A stretch of DNA of 13,562 nt from Massilia sp. UBA2604 (GTDB lineage Bacteria > Pseudomonadota > Gammaproteobacteria > Burkholderiales > Burkholderiaceae_D). The stretch is taken from assembly GCA_002339265.1 (NCBI GenBank), contig DDKG01000226.1, forward strand, positions 1-13,562, in the 5' to 3' direction. How positions within the stretch are numbered: the first letter of the stretch is position 1; each line of letters begins with the position of its first letter. The notes beneath the pieces are model-generated. The model did no database searches and was not told where the DNA came from. It saw only the letters and a program-made list of their open reading frames with translations. Below, piece by piece: positions 1 through 9,229 of this stretch. Made by a program: the position numbers and the translations under genes.

Positions 1-258
1 CCGATCCTGATGACGACCCTGGCCGCAGCCCTGGGCGCGCTGCCGCTGGCGATCGGCTTCGGCGAAGGATCGGAGCTGCGCCGCCCGCTGGGCATCGCCA
101 TCATCGGCGGCCTGGTCGCGAGCCAGCTCCTGACCCTGCTCACCACGCCGGTGGTCTACGTCCTGCTCGACAAGCTGCGCACGCGCAAACCCGACGAACA
201 CAATCTGACCCGCCATCCTCATGACGACGAGGGCGGACCGTCACTGGCCAAACCATGA
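1..258 (+). CDS. RND multidrug efflux permease, C-terminal end (MdtC/MuxC-like), partial
   Basis: This is the last 85 codons of an inner-membrane, proton-driven RND pump; the gene begins before the window. The visible part holds the end of the second membrane bundle. A PILMTT-type helix is followed by a GSELRRPLG loop and the final helix ([21 protein letters not shown]), then a short charged cytoplasmic tail. The LRRPLG...SQLLTL.TTPVVY pattern is typical of MdtB/MdtC and MuxB/MuxC pumps rather than AcrB, from family knowledge. The stop codon overlaps the start of the outer-membrane factor (ATGA), so the two are co-translated and probably form one tripartite pump, with the periplasmic adaptor presumably upstream. 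The substrate cannot be read from this fragment. Confidence 0.93.
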   Translation, partial: PILMTTLAAALGALPLAIGFGEGSELRRPLGIAIIGGLVASQLLTLLTTPVVYVLLDKLRTRKPDEHNLTRHPHDDEGGPSLAKP

Positions 259-1700
259 CCACTATGCGACACACGCTTCCATTCCGTCTTTCCCTGCTGG
301 CGCTTGCCGCATTCCTCACTGGCTGCGCGGTCGGCCCCGCCTATGAACGCCCGGACCCGCTTGCCGCCGGTGTGGCGCTGCCGGGGACCTACAAGGAGGC
401 CGAAGGCTGGGTCCCGGCCGCTCCCGCCGACGCGCTCGAGCGCGGCCCCTGGTGGACCCTGTTCGAAGACCCCGAGCTCGACCGCCTGGCAAAGCAGGTC
501 GAGGCCGCGAACCAGAACGTGGCGGTGGCGGTCGCCAACTACGCCCAGGCGCGCGCGCTGGTGGCGCAGCAGCGCGCCTCGCTGTTCCCGGTGGTGTCGC
601 TGGGCGCCAATGCCGACCGCGCTGGCGGGGGAGACGATAGCGTCAATCGCGGCGCGGCGAACTCGTACCGCCTGCAGATCGGCGCCAGTTGGGAGCCGGA
701 CGTGTTCGGCCGCCTGCGGAACGCCGTGACCGGCGCCGAAGCCAGCGTTCAAGCCACCGCCGCCGACCTGGCCAATGCCGTCCTCGCGGCCCAGGGTGAG
801 CTGGCGATCAATTACTTCTCGCTGCGCCAGACCGACGCCCAGCGCGAGATGCTGGCCTCGACCATCGAAGGCTACGAGCGGGTGCTGCAAATCACCTCGA
901 ACCGCTTCGAGGCCGGCATCGCGGCGCGCTCCGACGTGCTGCAGGCCCAGACCCAGCTCGCCAACGCGCGCAGCGAGGCGCTCGGCCTGCAAAACCAGCG
1001 CGCCCAGCTCGAACACGCGATCGCGGTGCTGGTGGGCCAGACCCCGTCGACCTTCTCGCTGCCGCCGGCGCCGTGGCGTGTGTCGGTGCCGGACGTGCCG
1101 GTCGGCGTGCCCTCGACCCTGCTGCAGCGCCGTCCCGACATCGCCGCCGCCGAACGCGACGTGGCGGCGGCCAATGCCGACATCGGCATCGCGCGTTCGG
1201 CCTACTTCCCGAACTTCGGCTTGAGCGCGAACTACGGCAACACGACGAGCCGCGTGGGCGACCTGTTCTCGGCGTCCGCCGCGGCCTGGTCGTTCGGCCT
1301 GTCGGCAGCCCAGACCATCTTCAATGCCGGCGCCACCCGCGCCAGCGTCGAAGGCGCCGAGGCGCGCCACCAGGCGACCGTGGCGCGCTACCGCCAGGTG
1401 GTGCTGGACGCCTTCGCCACCGTCGAGAACGGCCTGTCCGCCACCCGCGTACTGGAACAGCAGCAGCAGTTGCGCGCCGAGGCGGCCGAGGCGGCCGGGC
1501 TGGTCGAAGAACAGATCCTGAACCGCTACAAGGCGGGGCAGGTGAGCTATACCGAGGTGGTGCAGGCCCAGGTGACGGCCCTGAATGCGCGCCGCTCGCT
1601 GGTGCAGGTGCAGGCCGACCGCCAGACGGCGGCGGTGTCGCTGATCCAGGCGCTGGGCGGCGGCTGGCGCGATACGTTAGGCACAGGCACAGGCGGCTGA
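255..1700 (+). CDS. Outer-membrane efflux lipoprotein, NodT/OprM family
   Basis: This 481-aa protein is the TolC-like outer-membrane channel of a tripartite efflux pump. Residues 1-23 are a lipoprotein signal ending in the lipobox LTGC, so Cys24 is lipidated; [10 protein letters not shown] follows, the usual NodT/OprM mature N-terminus. Two outer-membrane-efflux repeats of long amphipathic helices fill the rest. The family hallmark [15 protein letters not shown] lies near residues 285-300 and is followed by the typical [13 protein letters not shown]. The length is normal for the family. The ATG lies inside the ATGA overlap with the RND permease stop; no good ribosome site is visible, which fits translational coupling. 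ATG at 264 is an alternative start that would still keep the signal peptide. No clear terminator follows. Confidence 0.96.
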   Translation: MTTMRHTLPFRLSLLALAAFLTGCAVGPAYERPDPLAAGVALPGTYKEAEGWVPAAPADALERGPWWTLFEDPELDRLAKQVEAANQNVAVAVANYAQARALVAQQRASLFPVVSLGANADRAGGGDDSVNRGAANSYRLQIGASWEPDVFGRLRNAVTGAEASVQATAADLANAVLAAQGELAINYFSLRQTDAQREMLASTIEGYERVLQITSNRFEAGIAARSDVLQAQTQLANARSEALGLQNQRAQLEHAIAVLVGQTPSTFSLPPAPWRVSVPDVPVGVPSTLLQRRPDIAAAERDVAAANADIGIARSAYFPNFGLSANYGNTTSRVGDLFSASAAAWSFGLSAAQTIFNAGATRASVEGAEARHQATVARYRQVVLDAFATVENGLSATRVLEQQQQLRAEAAEAAGLVEEQILNRYKAGQVSYTEVVQAQVTALNARRSLVQVQADRQTAAVSLIQALGGGWRDTLGTGTGG

Positions 1701-1757
1701 GGCGTCGCCGACCTGTCGAAAAAGATTACAGTCGGCGCTGGAGAACCGGCGTATCGG

Positions 1758-1787
1758 TTGCCAAGTCCTTGATACGCCGCATATATT
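1758..1787 (+). promoter_or_regulatory. Candidate sigma-70 promoter of the PEP-CTERM gene
   Basis: TTGCCA (1758-1763) and TATATT (1782-1787) each match 5 of 6 consensus bases and are separated by 18 nt. They lie in the 146-nt gap after the efflux operon. Transcription would start near 1794, giving a leader of about 50 nt, so the PEP-CTERM gene is probably transcribed separately. Assigned by eye only. Confidence 0.5.
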
Positions 1788-1846
1788 CTAAGTGGCATGA
1801 ACATTGCTGTCGCATCTCCCACCATCCATTACCAGGGGAGTCAGAC

Positions 1847-2482
1847 ATGTTCAAGAAACTGCTAGCCCTCGGCGTCGGTCTGCTGGCCTGCACCAGCGCC
1901 TTCGCCGATTATGTGCTCTACGAGTTCGCGCCCGACTCGCCGGTGTCCGGCTATTTCGTGCAGCATGAGGACGACGGCTCGATTGCCCATTTCAGTCTGT
2001 TCATGAGCGACGCCAGCGCGGGCATCGGGGTTCAGTACTATCCATTCTTCGGCGACGGTGCGGTCAGTCTGACCGGCGCGAGCACCCGCTTCGGTGGCGA
2101 CGGGCCCACCAATTTCACGCTCTACAGCGACTATGGCGGCGACGTGCGCAGCATCTTCGGCATCGACTTCCGCCGCAATGGGCTGGGCGGCTACGACTTC
2201 AGCGCGGTGCACGAAACCTCGCTCTGGGACTGGGACGGCTGGACGGACTACGCCGGCACCGTGACCGGATCGCTCGAGCGCGGCGTCATGTTCCCAGCCC
2301 TGGCAGAGGAACTGGATTCCTACGGCGGCTATCATCCGGGCATACAGCCCATCGTCCCTGTCGACCTGGGTCCTCAGGAAGTGCCGGAGCCGGCCGGTCT
2401 GGCGCTGTTCGCGGCAGGCGCGGCGGCTGCCCTGGGTGCAATTCGGCGCCGTAAGCAAGGGGGAGCGCACCTCGCGCGCTGA
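1847..2482 (+). CDS. PEP-CTERM sorting domain protein (exported, unknown function)
   Basis: A 211-aa exported protein. The start at ATG 1847 is chosen because AGGGGAG (1834-1840) sits 6 nt upstream and because it begins a clean signal peptide: MFKK, a hydrophobic stretch, and AFA/D cleavage after residue 20. The mature part is acidic and rich in Gly, Tyr and Phe, with no recognised enzymatic motif. The C-terminus carries the tripartite PEP-CTERM sorting signal: VPEPA (179-183), a hydrophobic Ala-rich helix and an RRRK cluster (202-205). In this family exosortase (XrtA/EpsH type) cuts at the PEP motif during export, often in exopolysaccharide-producing bacteria. No exosortase gene lies in the window. 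Seven residues follow the basic cluster, slightly more than usual. The same frame stays open upstream to about 1073, but that is a shadow inside the efflux gene. Its role is unknown; surface or matrix display is an inference. Confidence 0.9.
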   Translation: MFKKLLALGVGLLACTSAFADYVLYEFAPDSPVSGYFVQHEDDGSIAHFSLFMSDASAGIGVQYYPFFGDGAVSLTGASTRFGGDGPTNFTLYSDYGGDVRSIFGIDFRRNGLGGYDFSAVHETSLWDWDGWTDYAGTVTGSLERGVMFPALAEELDSYGGYHPGIQPIVPVDLGPQEVPEPAGLALFAAGAAAALGAIRRRKQGGAHLAR

Positions 2483-2509
2483 AGCAGGTCCCGCACGTGG
2501 CGTGCGCCA

Positions 2510-2520
2510 GGCATTACAAT
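2510..2520 (+). promoter_or_regulatory. -10 element of the first HDOD gene (shared with its paralogue)
   Basis: GGCATTACAAT contains TACAAT (2515-2520), 5 of 6 matches to a sigma-70 -10 box. It lies just after the PEP-CTERM stop, with 30 nt between it and the HDOD ATG. The identical 11-mer stands at the identical distance before the second HDOD gene (10624-10634). No convincing -35 box is seen. A leader of about 24 nt would result, with no clear Shine-Dalgarno sequence. Confidence 0.5.
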
Positions 2521-2550
2521 GCTGCGATTATCGATAGTCACGCACACGCC

Positions 2551-3519
2551 ATGAAAAACTGGATCAATCGCATGTTGAACAGCGCCGACAAGGCGCCTGA
2601 CGCGGCCGCTGACGTCGCCCCGCAGGCGGATGCGCTGCAAGACGACTACGGCGTCCAGGTCGACGCCGCCTATTACCGCTGGCTGACCGCGTCCGGCGGC
2701 TACCAGGCGGGAGCAGACGTCGAGGAACATATCCTGGACCTGGTGCGCACGCTGGCGGCCGACCCGATGGCTGCCAGCGGCCTGGTGCCGCGCATTCCCG
2801 AGCTGATCCCGAAGCTGCTGCGCGACCTGGCCGACGACGACGTCTCGACCGGAGACCTGGCGCGCCAGGTCGAGCAGGACCTGGTGCTGGTGGCCGAGGT
2901 GATCCGCGAGGCGAACAGTGCCTATTACCGGCCGCTGCAGGCCGTGAAATCGCTCGACGCCGCCCTCATGATGATCGGCCAGAACGGCCTGCGCATGCTG
3001 CTGGCCCGGATCGCCTTCCGGCCCCTGATCAGGATGGCCGACCAGGGCTTCGCGCGCCAGGCGGCGCCGCTGGTCTGGAACCAGTCCGAGAAATGCGCGC
3101 TGGCCGCGAGCCTGATGGCGCCGGGCCTGGGCGCCGGCGTGTTCGAAGCCTACCTGGCAGGCCTGATGCAGAACCTGGGGCTGGTGGTGGCCTTCCGCCT
3201 GGCGGAACGGGCGGTCGAGAATGGCAAGATTCCCGGTTCCAGCGACTTTGGCCACCGTCTGTTCGAGGTCAGCCGCGGCCTGTCGTCGACCATCGCCGGC
3301 CATTGGGAATTTCCGGCCGACGTGGTGGAAGGCGTCGCGGGCGTCGGCCAGCCGGATGCGTCGCCGCTGGCGCAGACGCTCGAACGCGGCGACCGGATCG
3401 CCAAGCTGCGGGTGCTGCTCGACGCCCACGTGGTGCCCGAGGATGACCCGCTCGTGACCGAGGGCCTGGACAGTTTCGAGCGCCGTTGCTTGGGCAAGCT
3501 GACCGATTTGCCTGGCTGA
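2551..3519 (+). CDS. HDOD domain signalling protein, copy 1
   Basis: A 322-aa cytoplasmic protein of the HDOD family. These proteins are regulatory relatives of HD phosphohydrolases, often found in second-messenger, stress and motility signalling. The HDOD domain spans about residues 75-275: GLVPRIPEL at 77-85, then the signature EANSAYYRP (120-128), then IGQNGLRMLLARIAFRP (142-158). Where catalytic members have HD (HDIG), this protein has Gln207-Asn208 (GLMQNLGL), and the earlier His position is Gln178 (WNQS), so phosphohydrolase activity is unlikely. The start at ATG 2551 is chosen because it gives MKNWI and 322 aa, exactly like the paralogue at 10665; an in-frame upstream start at 2497 would overlap the promoter element. 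EcsC follows 36 nt downstream, probably in the same operon. The ligand or partner is unknown. Confidence 0.92.
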   Translation: MKNWINRMLNSADKAPDAAADVAPQADALQDDYGVQVDAAYYRWLTASGGYQAGADVEEHILDLVRTLAADPMAASGLVPRIPELIPKLLRDLADDDVSTGDLARQVEQDLVLVAEVIREANSAYYRPLQAVKSLDAALMMIGQNGLRMLLARIAFRPLIRMADQGFARQAAPLVWNQSEKCALAASLMAPGLGAGVFEAYLAGLMQNLGLVVAFRLAERAVENGKIPGSSDFGHRLFEVSRGLSSTIAGHWEFPADVVEGVAGVGQPDASPLAQTLERGDRIAKLRVLLDAHVVPEDDPLVTEGLDSFERRCLGKLTDLPG

Positions 3520-3555
3520 TCACACCATCGCATCGCCTTGTTACAGGAGATCGCC

Positions 3556-4365
3556 ATGAAGATGAATGCCGAACACCTGGCCGAGCTGCACGAGGCCAAG
3601 CGCCTGCTGGAGAATCCTGGCCTGGCTGCGCGCATCAGCAACCTGGTCGGCTCGCCGATCGAAGCGGCCATCGAACGCCTGCCGGCGCCGTGGCAAAAAC
3701 GGGTAGGCGGCGCCACGGAGCACGCGCTGCAATATGCGATGACGGGAGCGCTGTCCACGCTGCCCGAAGGCAGGGAAACGGCCTACCCGCGCCTGCACAA
3801 GCTCGCGGCCGGCGTGTCGGGCGGCGTGGGCGGTGTCTTCGGCCTGCCCGGGCTGCTGGTCGACCTGCCGCTGTCCACCGTGATCATGCTGCGCTCGATC
3901 GCCGAAATCGCGCGCGCCAATGGCGAGCGTCCGCAAGATGTCGAGACCAGGCTGGAATGCCTGCGCGTGCTGGCGATGGGCGGGCCGAGCGGGGGCGACG
4001 ATGCCGCCGATTCGGGCTATTTTGCGATGCGTATCGCGCTGGCGCGGGCGGTGAGCGACGCCGCCCAGGCGCTGGCGGCCAGGTCGGTCAATGCCGCCAC
4101 GGCGCCGGCCCTGCTGCGCCTGATCGCCACGGTGGCGGCGCGTTTCCAGGTGCAGGTGACGCAAAAGGCGGCCGCGATGCTGGTGCCGGCCCTGGGCGCG
4201 GTGGGCGGCGCCACCATCAACCTGCTGTTCGTCGACCATTTCCAGAACATGAGCCGCGGTCACTTCGCGGTGCGCCGGCTGGAGCGCCTGTATGGAGAAG
4301 GGATGGTGCGCCGGCAGTATGAGGCGATCGTCCTCGCCGACGAGCCGATGGGATTGCTCACGTAG
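3556..4365 (+). CDS. EcsC family protein
   Basis: A 269-aa protein of the EcsC family, named after the third gene of the Bacillus ecs ABC-transporter locus; its biochemical role is not established. The family signature is clear: AAGVSGGVGGVFGLPGLL (84-101) followed by DLPLSTVIMLRSIAEIAR (103-120), a Gly-rich and hydrophobic block that may associate with the membrane. A second glycine-rich hydrophobic patch lies at 207-225 (AMLVPALGAVGGATINLLF). The start at ATG 3556 has AGGAG (3545-3549) 6 nt upstream. A TTG at 3538 would lengthen it by 6 codons but would include the ribosome site. It probably belongs to one transcript with the preceding HDOD gene. Its 3' end overlaps the convergent diguanylate cyclase gene by 8 nt, leaving no room for a separate terminator. 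Confidence 0.9.
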   Translation: MKMNAEHLAELHEAKRLLENPGLAARISNLVGSPIEAAIERLPAPWQKRVGGATEHALQYAMTGALSTLPEGRETAYPRLHKLAAGVSGGVGGVFGLPGLLVDLPLSTVIMLRSIAEIARANGERPQDVETRLECLRVLAMGGPSGGDDAADSGYFAMRIALARAVSDAAQALAARSVNAATAPALLRLIATVAARFQVQVTQKAAAMLVPALGAVGGATINLLFVDHFQNMSRGHFAVRRLERLYGEGMVRRQYEAIVLADEPMGLLT

Positions 4366-5659
4366 GGCAAATCCGATTGCGTCCGGTCTCCTTTGCCGTG
4401 TAAAGCATCGCATCCGCCCGCAGGAACAGCGCATTCTCGCTGCGGTATTCGGGAAACGCGGCCAGACCACCGCTGAACGAGAAGCGCCGCGTCTCGCTAG
4501 GTGCGACTTCGAAGTCAATCGCGCAGAAGGCCTGGCGCAGCGCGTCCAGCCGGCGCCTGGCTTCGCCCTGCGTGCAATCCCAGTACACGACCACGAATTC
4601 CTCGCCGCCGAAGCGCGCCAGCAGGTCGCGCTCGCCCATCCGCGGCGCCAGGCACAGGCACAGGCGCTTGATGACGATGTCGCCGAAGTGATGGCCCCAG
4701 GTGTCGTTGATGGTCTTGAACTTGTCGATGTCGATCACGCCGAAGGCCAGCGGCCTCTCTTCTTGCGTGGCGTGCCGGATCAGGTCTTGCGTCTTGCGCT
4801 GCAGTCCCACCTTGTTCAGCAGGCCGGTGGCGCGGTCCTTGCCGATCAGGTCCTTGCTGACGCGGATCCTGGCGGCGCGGCTGGCCAGCTGGGCCTCGAG
4901 CAGGCCGTCCGCGCCCTGCAGGACGGCGTCGAAGCCGTCGCCCAGCGCGCGCCGCGCCAGCGCATCGTCCGGCCGGCGCTGCAGCAGCACGATCTCGCGC
5001 ACCGGATCGGCGGCGATATTCTTCTTCATGACCCGCGCCAGCGCGTCCAGGCGCCGGTACTCGTCATCTGGAATCACCACCAGGTCGGGCTGCAATTCCT
5101 TGACCCGCAGGTGCAGGGTGCTTGCGTCGGGGTGGTGGACCACGTCGACCTGCTGCGCGAGCAGGGCCGCCGCGTCCAGGTGGCCCGGGGCGCCGAGGTA
5201 GACCAGCGACACCGGGTCGCCACGCTCCGTGCGGACGAACAGGTTGAACAGCTTGTCGACCAGCACGTCGTTGGCGATCGGTTTCTCGGCATACGCCAGG
5301 CAGTTGCTGTCCACCAGGCGCTGCTGCAGCAAAAAGCGGCTGCCCTGGCGGCCGGATTGAAGATAGACATACGAGTGCTCGCGCGGCAGGCGTTCGAGCA
5401 GCTCGCCCAGCATCAGGGTCTTGCGGCTGTCGTGCAGGTCGGCCTGCATATTGTGCAGGGCGTCGAGGTCGATCACGAACAGGCTGGCGCCGCGGTCGGC
5501 CGCCACGGCGGCGGTGAACTCGGCCACCTCGCTGAAGAAAACGATATCAAAATCGTATTTGTGCGCGTGCAGCAGCAGTTCGGCGCGGTTGTCCTTGATG
5601 AAGAAGCCCTGGGAGAGGAAGAGGACCTGGTGACGGTACAAGGGGGCCTCGGTGCGCAT
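4358..5659 (-). CDS. Diguanylate cyclase with receiver-like N-terminal domains (GGDEF)
   Basis: A 433-aa cytoplasmic protein predicted to make cyclic di-GMP from two GTP. The C-terminal GGDEF domain (about 270-433) is intact: DRATGLLNK (275-283), the metal and substrate residues in DIDKFKTIND (310-319), and the active-site loop GGEEF (351-355). The product-inhibition I-site normally reads RxxD five residues before GGEEF; here it is G342-E-R-D345, so the first Arg is missing and feedback inhibition may be lost. The N-terminal half resembles two receiver folds: about 10-140 (VIDLD at 62-66, the Lys-Pro of EKPI at 125-128) and about 150-265 (PDLVVIPDDE at 191-200). The first lacks the paired acidic residues after strand 1, so it looks like a pseudo-receiver. 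The ATG at 5659 has GAAGG (5669-5673) 9 nt upstream. It is divergent from the S46 peptidase gene. Confidence 0.93.
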   Translation of the reverse strand: MRTEAPLYRHQVLFLSQGFFIKDNRAELLLHAHKYDFDIVFFSEVAEFTAAVAADRGASLFVIDLDALHNMQADLHDSRKTLMLGELLERLPREHSYVYLQSGRQGSRFLLQQRLVDSNCLAYAEKPIANDVLVDKLFNLFVRTERGDPVSLVYLGAPGHLDAAALLAQQVDVVHHPDASTLHLRVKELQPDLVVIPDDEYRRLDALARVMKKNIAADPVREIVLLQRRPDDALARRALGDGFDAVLQGADGLLEAQLASRAARIRVSKDLIGKDRATGLLNKVGLQRKTQDLIRHATQEERPLAFGVIDIDKFKTINDTWGHHFGDIVIKRLCLCLAPRMGERDLLARFGGEEFVVVYWDCTQGEARRRLDALRQAFCAIDFEVAPSETRRFSFSGGLAAFPEYRSENALFLRADAMLYTAKETGRNRICPT

Positions 5660-5779
5660 GTCTGCCTACCTTCTTTCTGCATAATGTGACATCTTGCCAC
5701 GCCAATATGACGCAATGTTGACGCCGCCGGGATGGCCGTCAATACCGATGAAAACCACACGGGCATGACACAACGGGGC

Positions 5780-5785
5780 TATACT
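5780..5785 (+). promoter_or_regulatory. Possible -10 box of the S46 peptidase gene
   Basis: TATACT (5780-5785) matches 5 of 6 consensus bases and lies 33 nt before the TTG start. No -35 hexamer is found at the right spacing. It lies downstream of the in-frame ATG at 5765, which favours the later TTG as the true start. The divergent gap 5660-5818 shows nothing else by eye. Confidence 0.3.
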
Positions 5786-5807
5786 CGCGCATTGCATTTT
5801 TCATCCC

Positions 5808-5812
5808 AAGGA
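5808..5812 (+). promoter_or_regulatory. Ribosome binding site that fixes a TTG start
   Basis: AAGGA stands 6 nt before TTG at 5819, an optimal spacing. The first residues from this TTG form a classical signal peptide, whereas the upstream in-frame ATGs at 5732 and 5765 would add a non-signal extension. This site decides the start of the S46 peptidase. Confidence 0.7.
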
Positions 5813-5818
5813 CTTGTC

Positions 5819-7957
<2,139 letters not shown>

Positions 7958-7984
7958 TTCGGATGTTGCTCATAGGTGCGCTGT

Positions 7985-7990
7985 TATACT
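7985..7990 (+). promoter_or_regulatory. Possible -10 box upstream of the pnuC hairpin
   Basis: TATACT, 5 of 6 matches, lies 27 nt after the peptidase stop. A TTGCTC sits only 13 nt upstream, too close for a normal -35 box, so support is weak. If used, the long hairpin at 8005-8094 would lie in the pnuC leader. Confidence 0.25.
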
Positions 7991-8004
7991 GAGTTGCACT
8001 TTGC

Positions 8005-8094
8005 ACGTCGTTCCCGCGCAGGCGGGAACCCAAGTTTTGCCAGCGCCACCGAGATGCGAGCAAACTTAGGTTCCCGCCTGCGCGGGAACGACGT
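8005..8094. repeat. 33-bp near-perfect inverted repeat; paired REP-like element and probable terminator
   Basis: The left arm (8005-8037) and right arm (8062-8094) are reverse complements at 32 of 33 positions; the only mismatch is C8031 against A8068. They flank a 24-nt spacer. Each arm also contains its own small hairpin, TTCCCGC-GCAG-GCGGGAA (8011-8028 in the left arm). The right arm ends in a run of five T (8094-8098), so on the + strand the structure could terminate the S46 peptidase transcript. Two inverted GC-rich units around a short spacer resemble BIME/REP pairs, or a small MITE-like element, scattered between genes in many proteobacteria; that identity is an inference. The pnuC ATG lies only 15 nt downstream. 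No target-site duplication is obvious. Confidence 0.85.
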
Positions 8095-8109
8095 TTTTAT
8101 GCCAACGCC

Positions 8110-8712
8110 ATGAACGAACCCCTCATCATCGCCGGTCTCACGACCTCGCCGCTGGAGCTGATCTCCTTCCTGCTGGCCGTCACCACCGTCGTGCTCAACA
8201 TCCGCCAGAAGCACTGGGCCTGGCTGTTCTCGATCGCTTCGTCCGCGACCTATGCGGTGGTGTTCTTCGACGCGCGCCTGTACGGCGACATGGGGTTGCA
8301 GTTCGTGTTCATCGTCGCCTCGGTCTGGGGCTGGTACCAGTGGCTGCATGGCGCCGCGGGCGCCAACGCGGCGCCGCTGGCGCCCACCTTCCTCAAGGCC
8401 AGCGGACGCGCCTGGTCGCTGGCCGCCTGGCTTGCGGGCTTCTTGCTGCTGTCGACCTTCCTCGCCAACTTCACCGATACCGACGTGCCGCATGCGGACG
8501 GCTTCCTGACCGCCGGCAGCCTGGTCGGCCAGCTGCTGCTGGCGAAGAAGAAGGTCGAGAACTGGCATGTCTGGATCGCGGTCGACATCCTGTACGTCGG
8601 CCTCTATTTGTACAAGGGCCTGGTGCTGACCGCCGTGCTGTACGGCGTGTTCGTGCTGCTGGCGATCGCCGGCCTGCGCACGTGGTCGGCGCTGGCGAGC
8701 AAGCCGGCATGA
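8110..8712 (+). CDS. pnuC: Nicotinamide riboside transporter PnuC
   Basis: A 200-aa inner-membrane protein of the PnuC family, which brings nicotinamide riboside into the cell for NAD salvage by facilitated diffusion; phosphorylation inside the cell traps the substrate. About seven hydrophobic helices are visible. Family hallmarks are SVWGWYQW in the middle (near residues 72-79) and ENWHVWIAVDILYVGLYLYK near residues 153-172. Family length is usually 180-240 aa. No Shine-Dalgarno sequence precedes the ATG, which lies 15 nt after the hairpin at 8005-8094. The stop overlaps the start of the nicotinamide riboside kinase gene (ATGA), so the transporter and the kinase that traps its substrate are coupled. 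No TPP-, NAD- or NiaR-type regulatory element was recognised upstream. Confidence 0.95.
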   Translation: MNEPLIIAGLTTSPLELISFLLAVTTVVLNIRQKHWAWLFSIASSATYAVVFFDARLYGDMGLQFVFIVASVWGWYQWLHGAAGANAAPLAPTFLKASGRAWSLAAWLAGFLLLSTFLANFTDTDVPHADGFLTAGSLVGQLLLAKKKVENWHVWIAVDILYVGLYLYKGLVLTAVLYGVFVLLAIAGLRTWSALASKPA

Positions 8713-9227
8713 GCGCGGTGCAGCGGGTCGCCATCCTCGGCGCCGAGTCGTCCGGCAAGTCGACCTTGTCCGAAGCCCTGGCGCGGCATTACGGAACGCT
8801 GTGGGTGCCCGAATACCTGCGCGAGTTCGTCGATACGCTGGGACGGGTGCCGCACGAGGAAGACCAGTATGGCATCGCGCTGACCCAGCGTGGGCGCGAG
8901 GACGCGGCGGCGGCGCAAGCGAACCGCCTGCTGTTCTGCGACACCACGCCCCTGATGACGGCGCTGTACAGCCGCGTGTACTGGGACAGGGTGGATGCGC
9001 AGCTGGCGCGGCTCGATGCGCGCCACGACTATGCCTGGACCTTCGTCACCGCGCCCGACACCCCGTGGGAGCCGGACGGGCTGCAGCGCGAATCGGAAGA
9101 GGTGCGCCAGATGGTGCACCGGATGCTGGTGGAGACGCTGGCCGCGCGCGGCATCGCCTACACCTTGCTGGAAGGCGACCTGCCGTACCGGATGCGGCAG
9201 GTCGAAGGGCTGCTCGGCCGAGCGTAG
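8709..9227 (+). CDS. NadR-type nicotinamide riboside kinase (P-loop ATPase)
   Basis: A 172-aa cytoplasmic protein equal to the C-terminal ribosylnicotinamide kinase domain of NadR, without the DNA-binding and NMN-adenylyltransferase domains. It should phosphorylate nicotinamide riboside to NMN with ATP. The Walker A loop is GAESSGKST (11-19). EYLREF (35-40), LLFCDTT (74-80, Walker-B-like Asp78) and DTPWEPDGLQ (117-126) match the NadR kinase pattern. The start at ATG 8709 is set by the ATGA overlap with pnuC; the frame stays open upstream through pnuC, but that is a shadow. The PnuC neighbour strongly supports the substrate. The stop is only 2 nt from the stop of the convergent HmuS-like gene. 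Confidence 0.88.
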   Translation: MSAVQRVAILGAESSGKSTLSEALARHYGTLWVPEYLREFVDTLGRVPHEEDQYGIALTQRGREDAAAAQANRLLFCDTTPLMTALYSRVYWDRVDAQLARLDARHDYAWTFVTAPDTPWEPDGLQRESEEVRQMVHRMLVETLAARGIAYTLLEGDLPYRMRQVEGLLGRA

Positions 9228-9229
9228 GC

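Noticed and set aside
219..1370. Long minus-strand open frame opposite the outer-membrane efflux gene
   Set aside because: It is a GC-rich shadow with Arg/Gly/His-rich low-complexity translation, no family resemblance and no ribosome site; the + strand gene is unmistakable.
1706..1737. Possible terminator after the efflux operon (CGCCGAC / GTCGGCG)
   Set aside because: Only a 7-bp stem with an 18-nt loop and no T-run follows; too weak to annotate.
1073..1846. Upstream extension of the PEP-CTERM frame
   Set aside because: The translation is Arg/Gly-rich and lies inside the efflux gene; the signal peptide and ribosome site place the start at 1847.
2498..2516. Possible sigma-54 promoter before the first HDOD gene (TGGCGTGCGCCAGGCA)
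   Set aside because: GG and GC are 10 nt apart, but the -12 TT and part of the -24 box are missing, and the paralogue's promoter lacks this pattern.
4292..5689. 465-codon + strand frame opposite the GGDEF gene
   Set aside because: The minus strand encodes a complete GGDEF domain with catalytic residues; the + translation is a Gln/Val/Ala-rich shadow.
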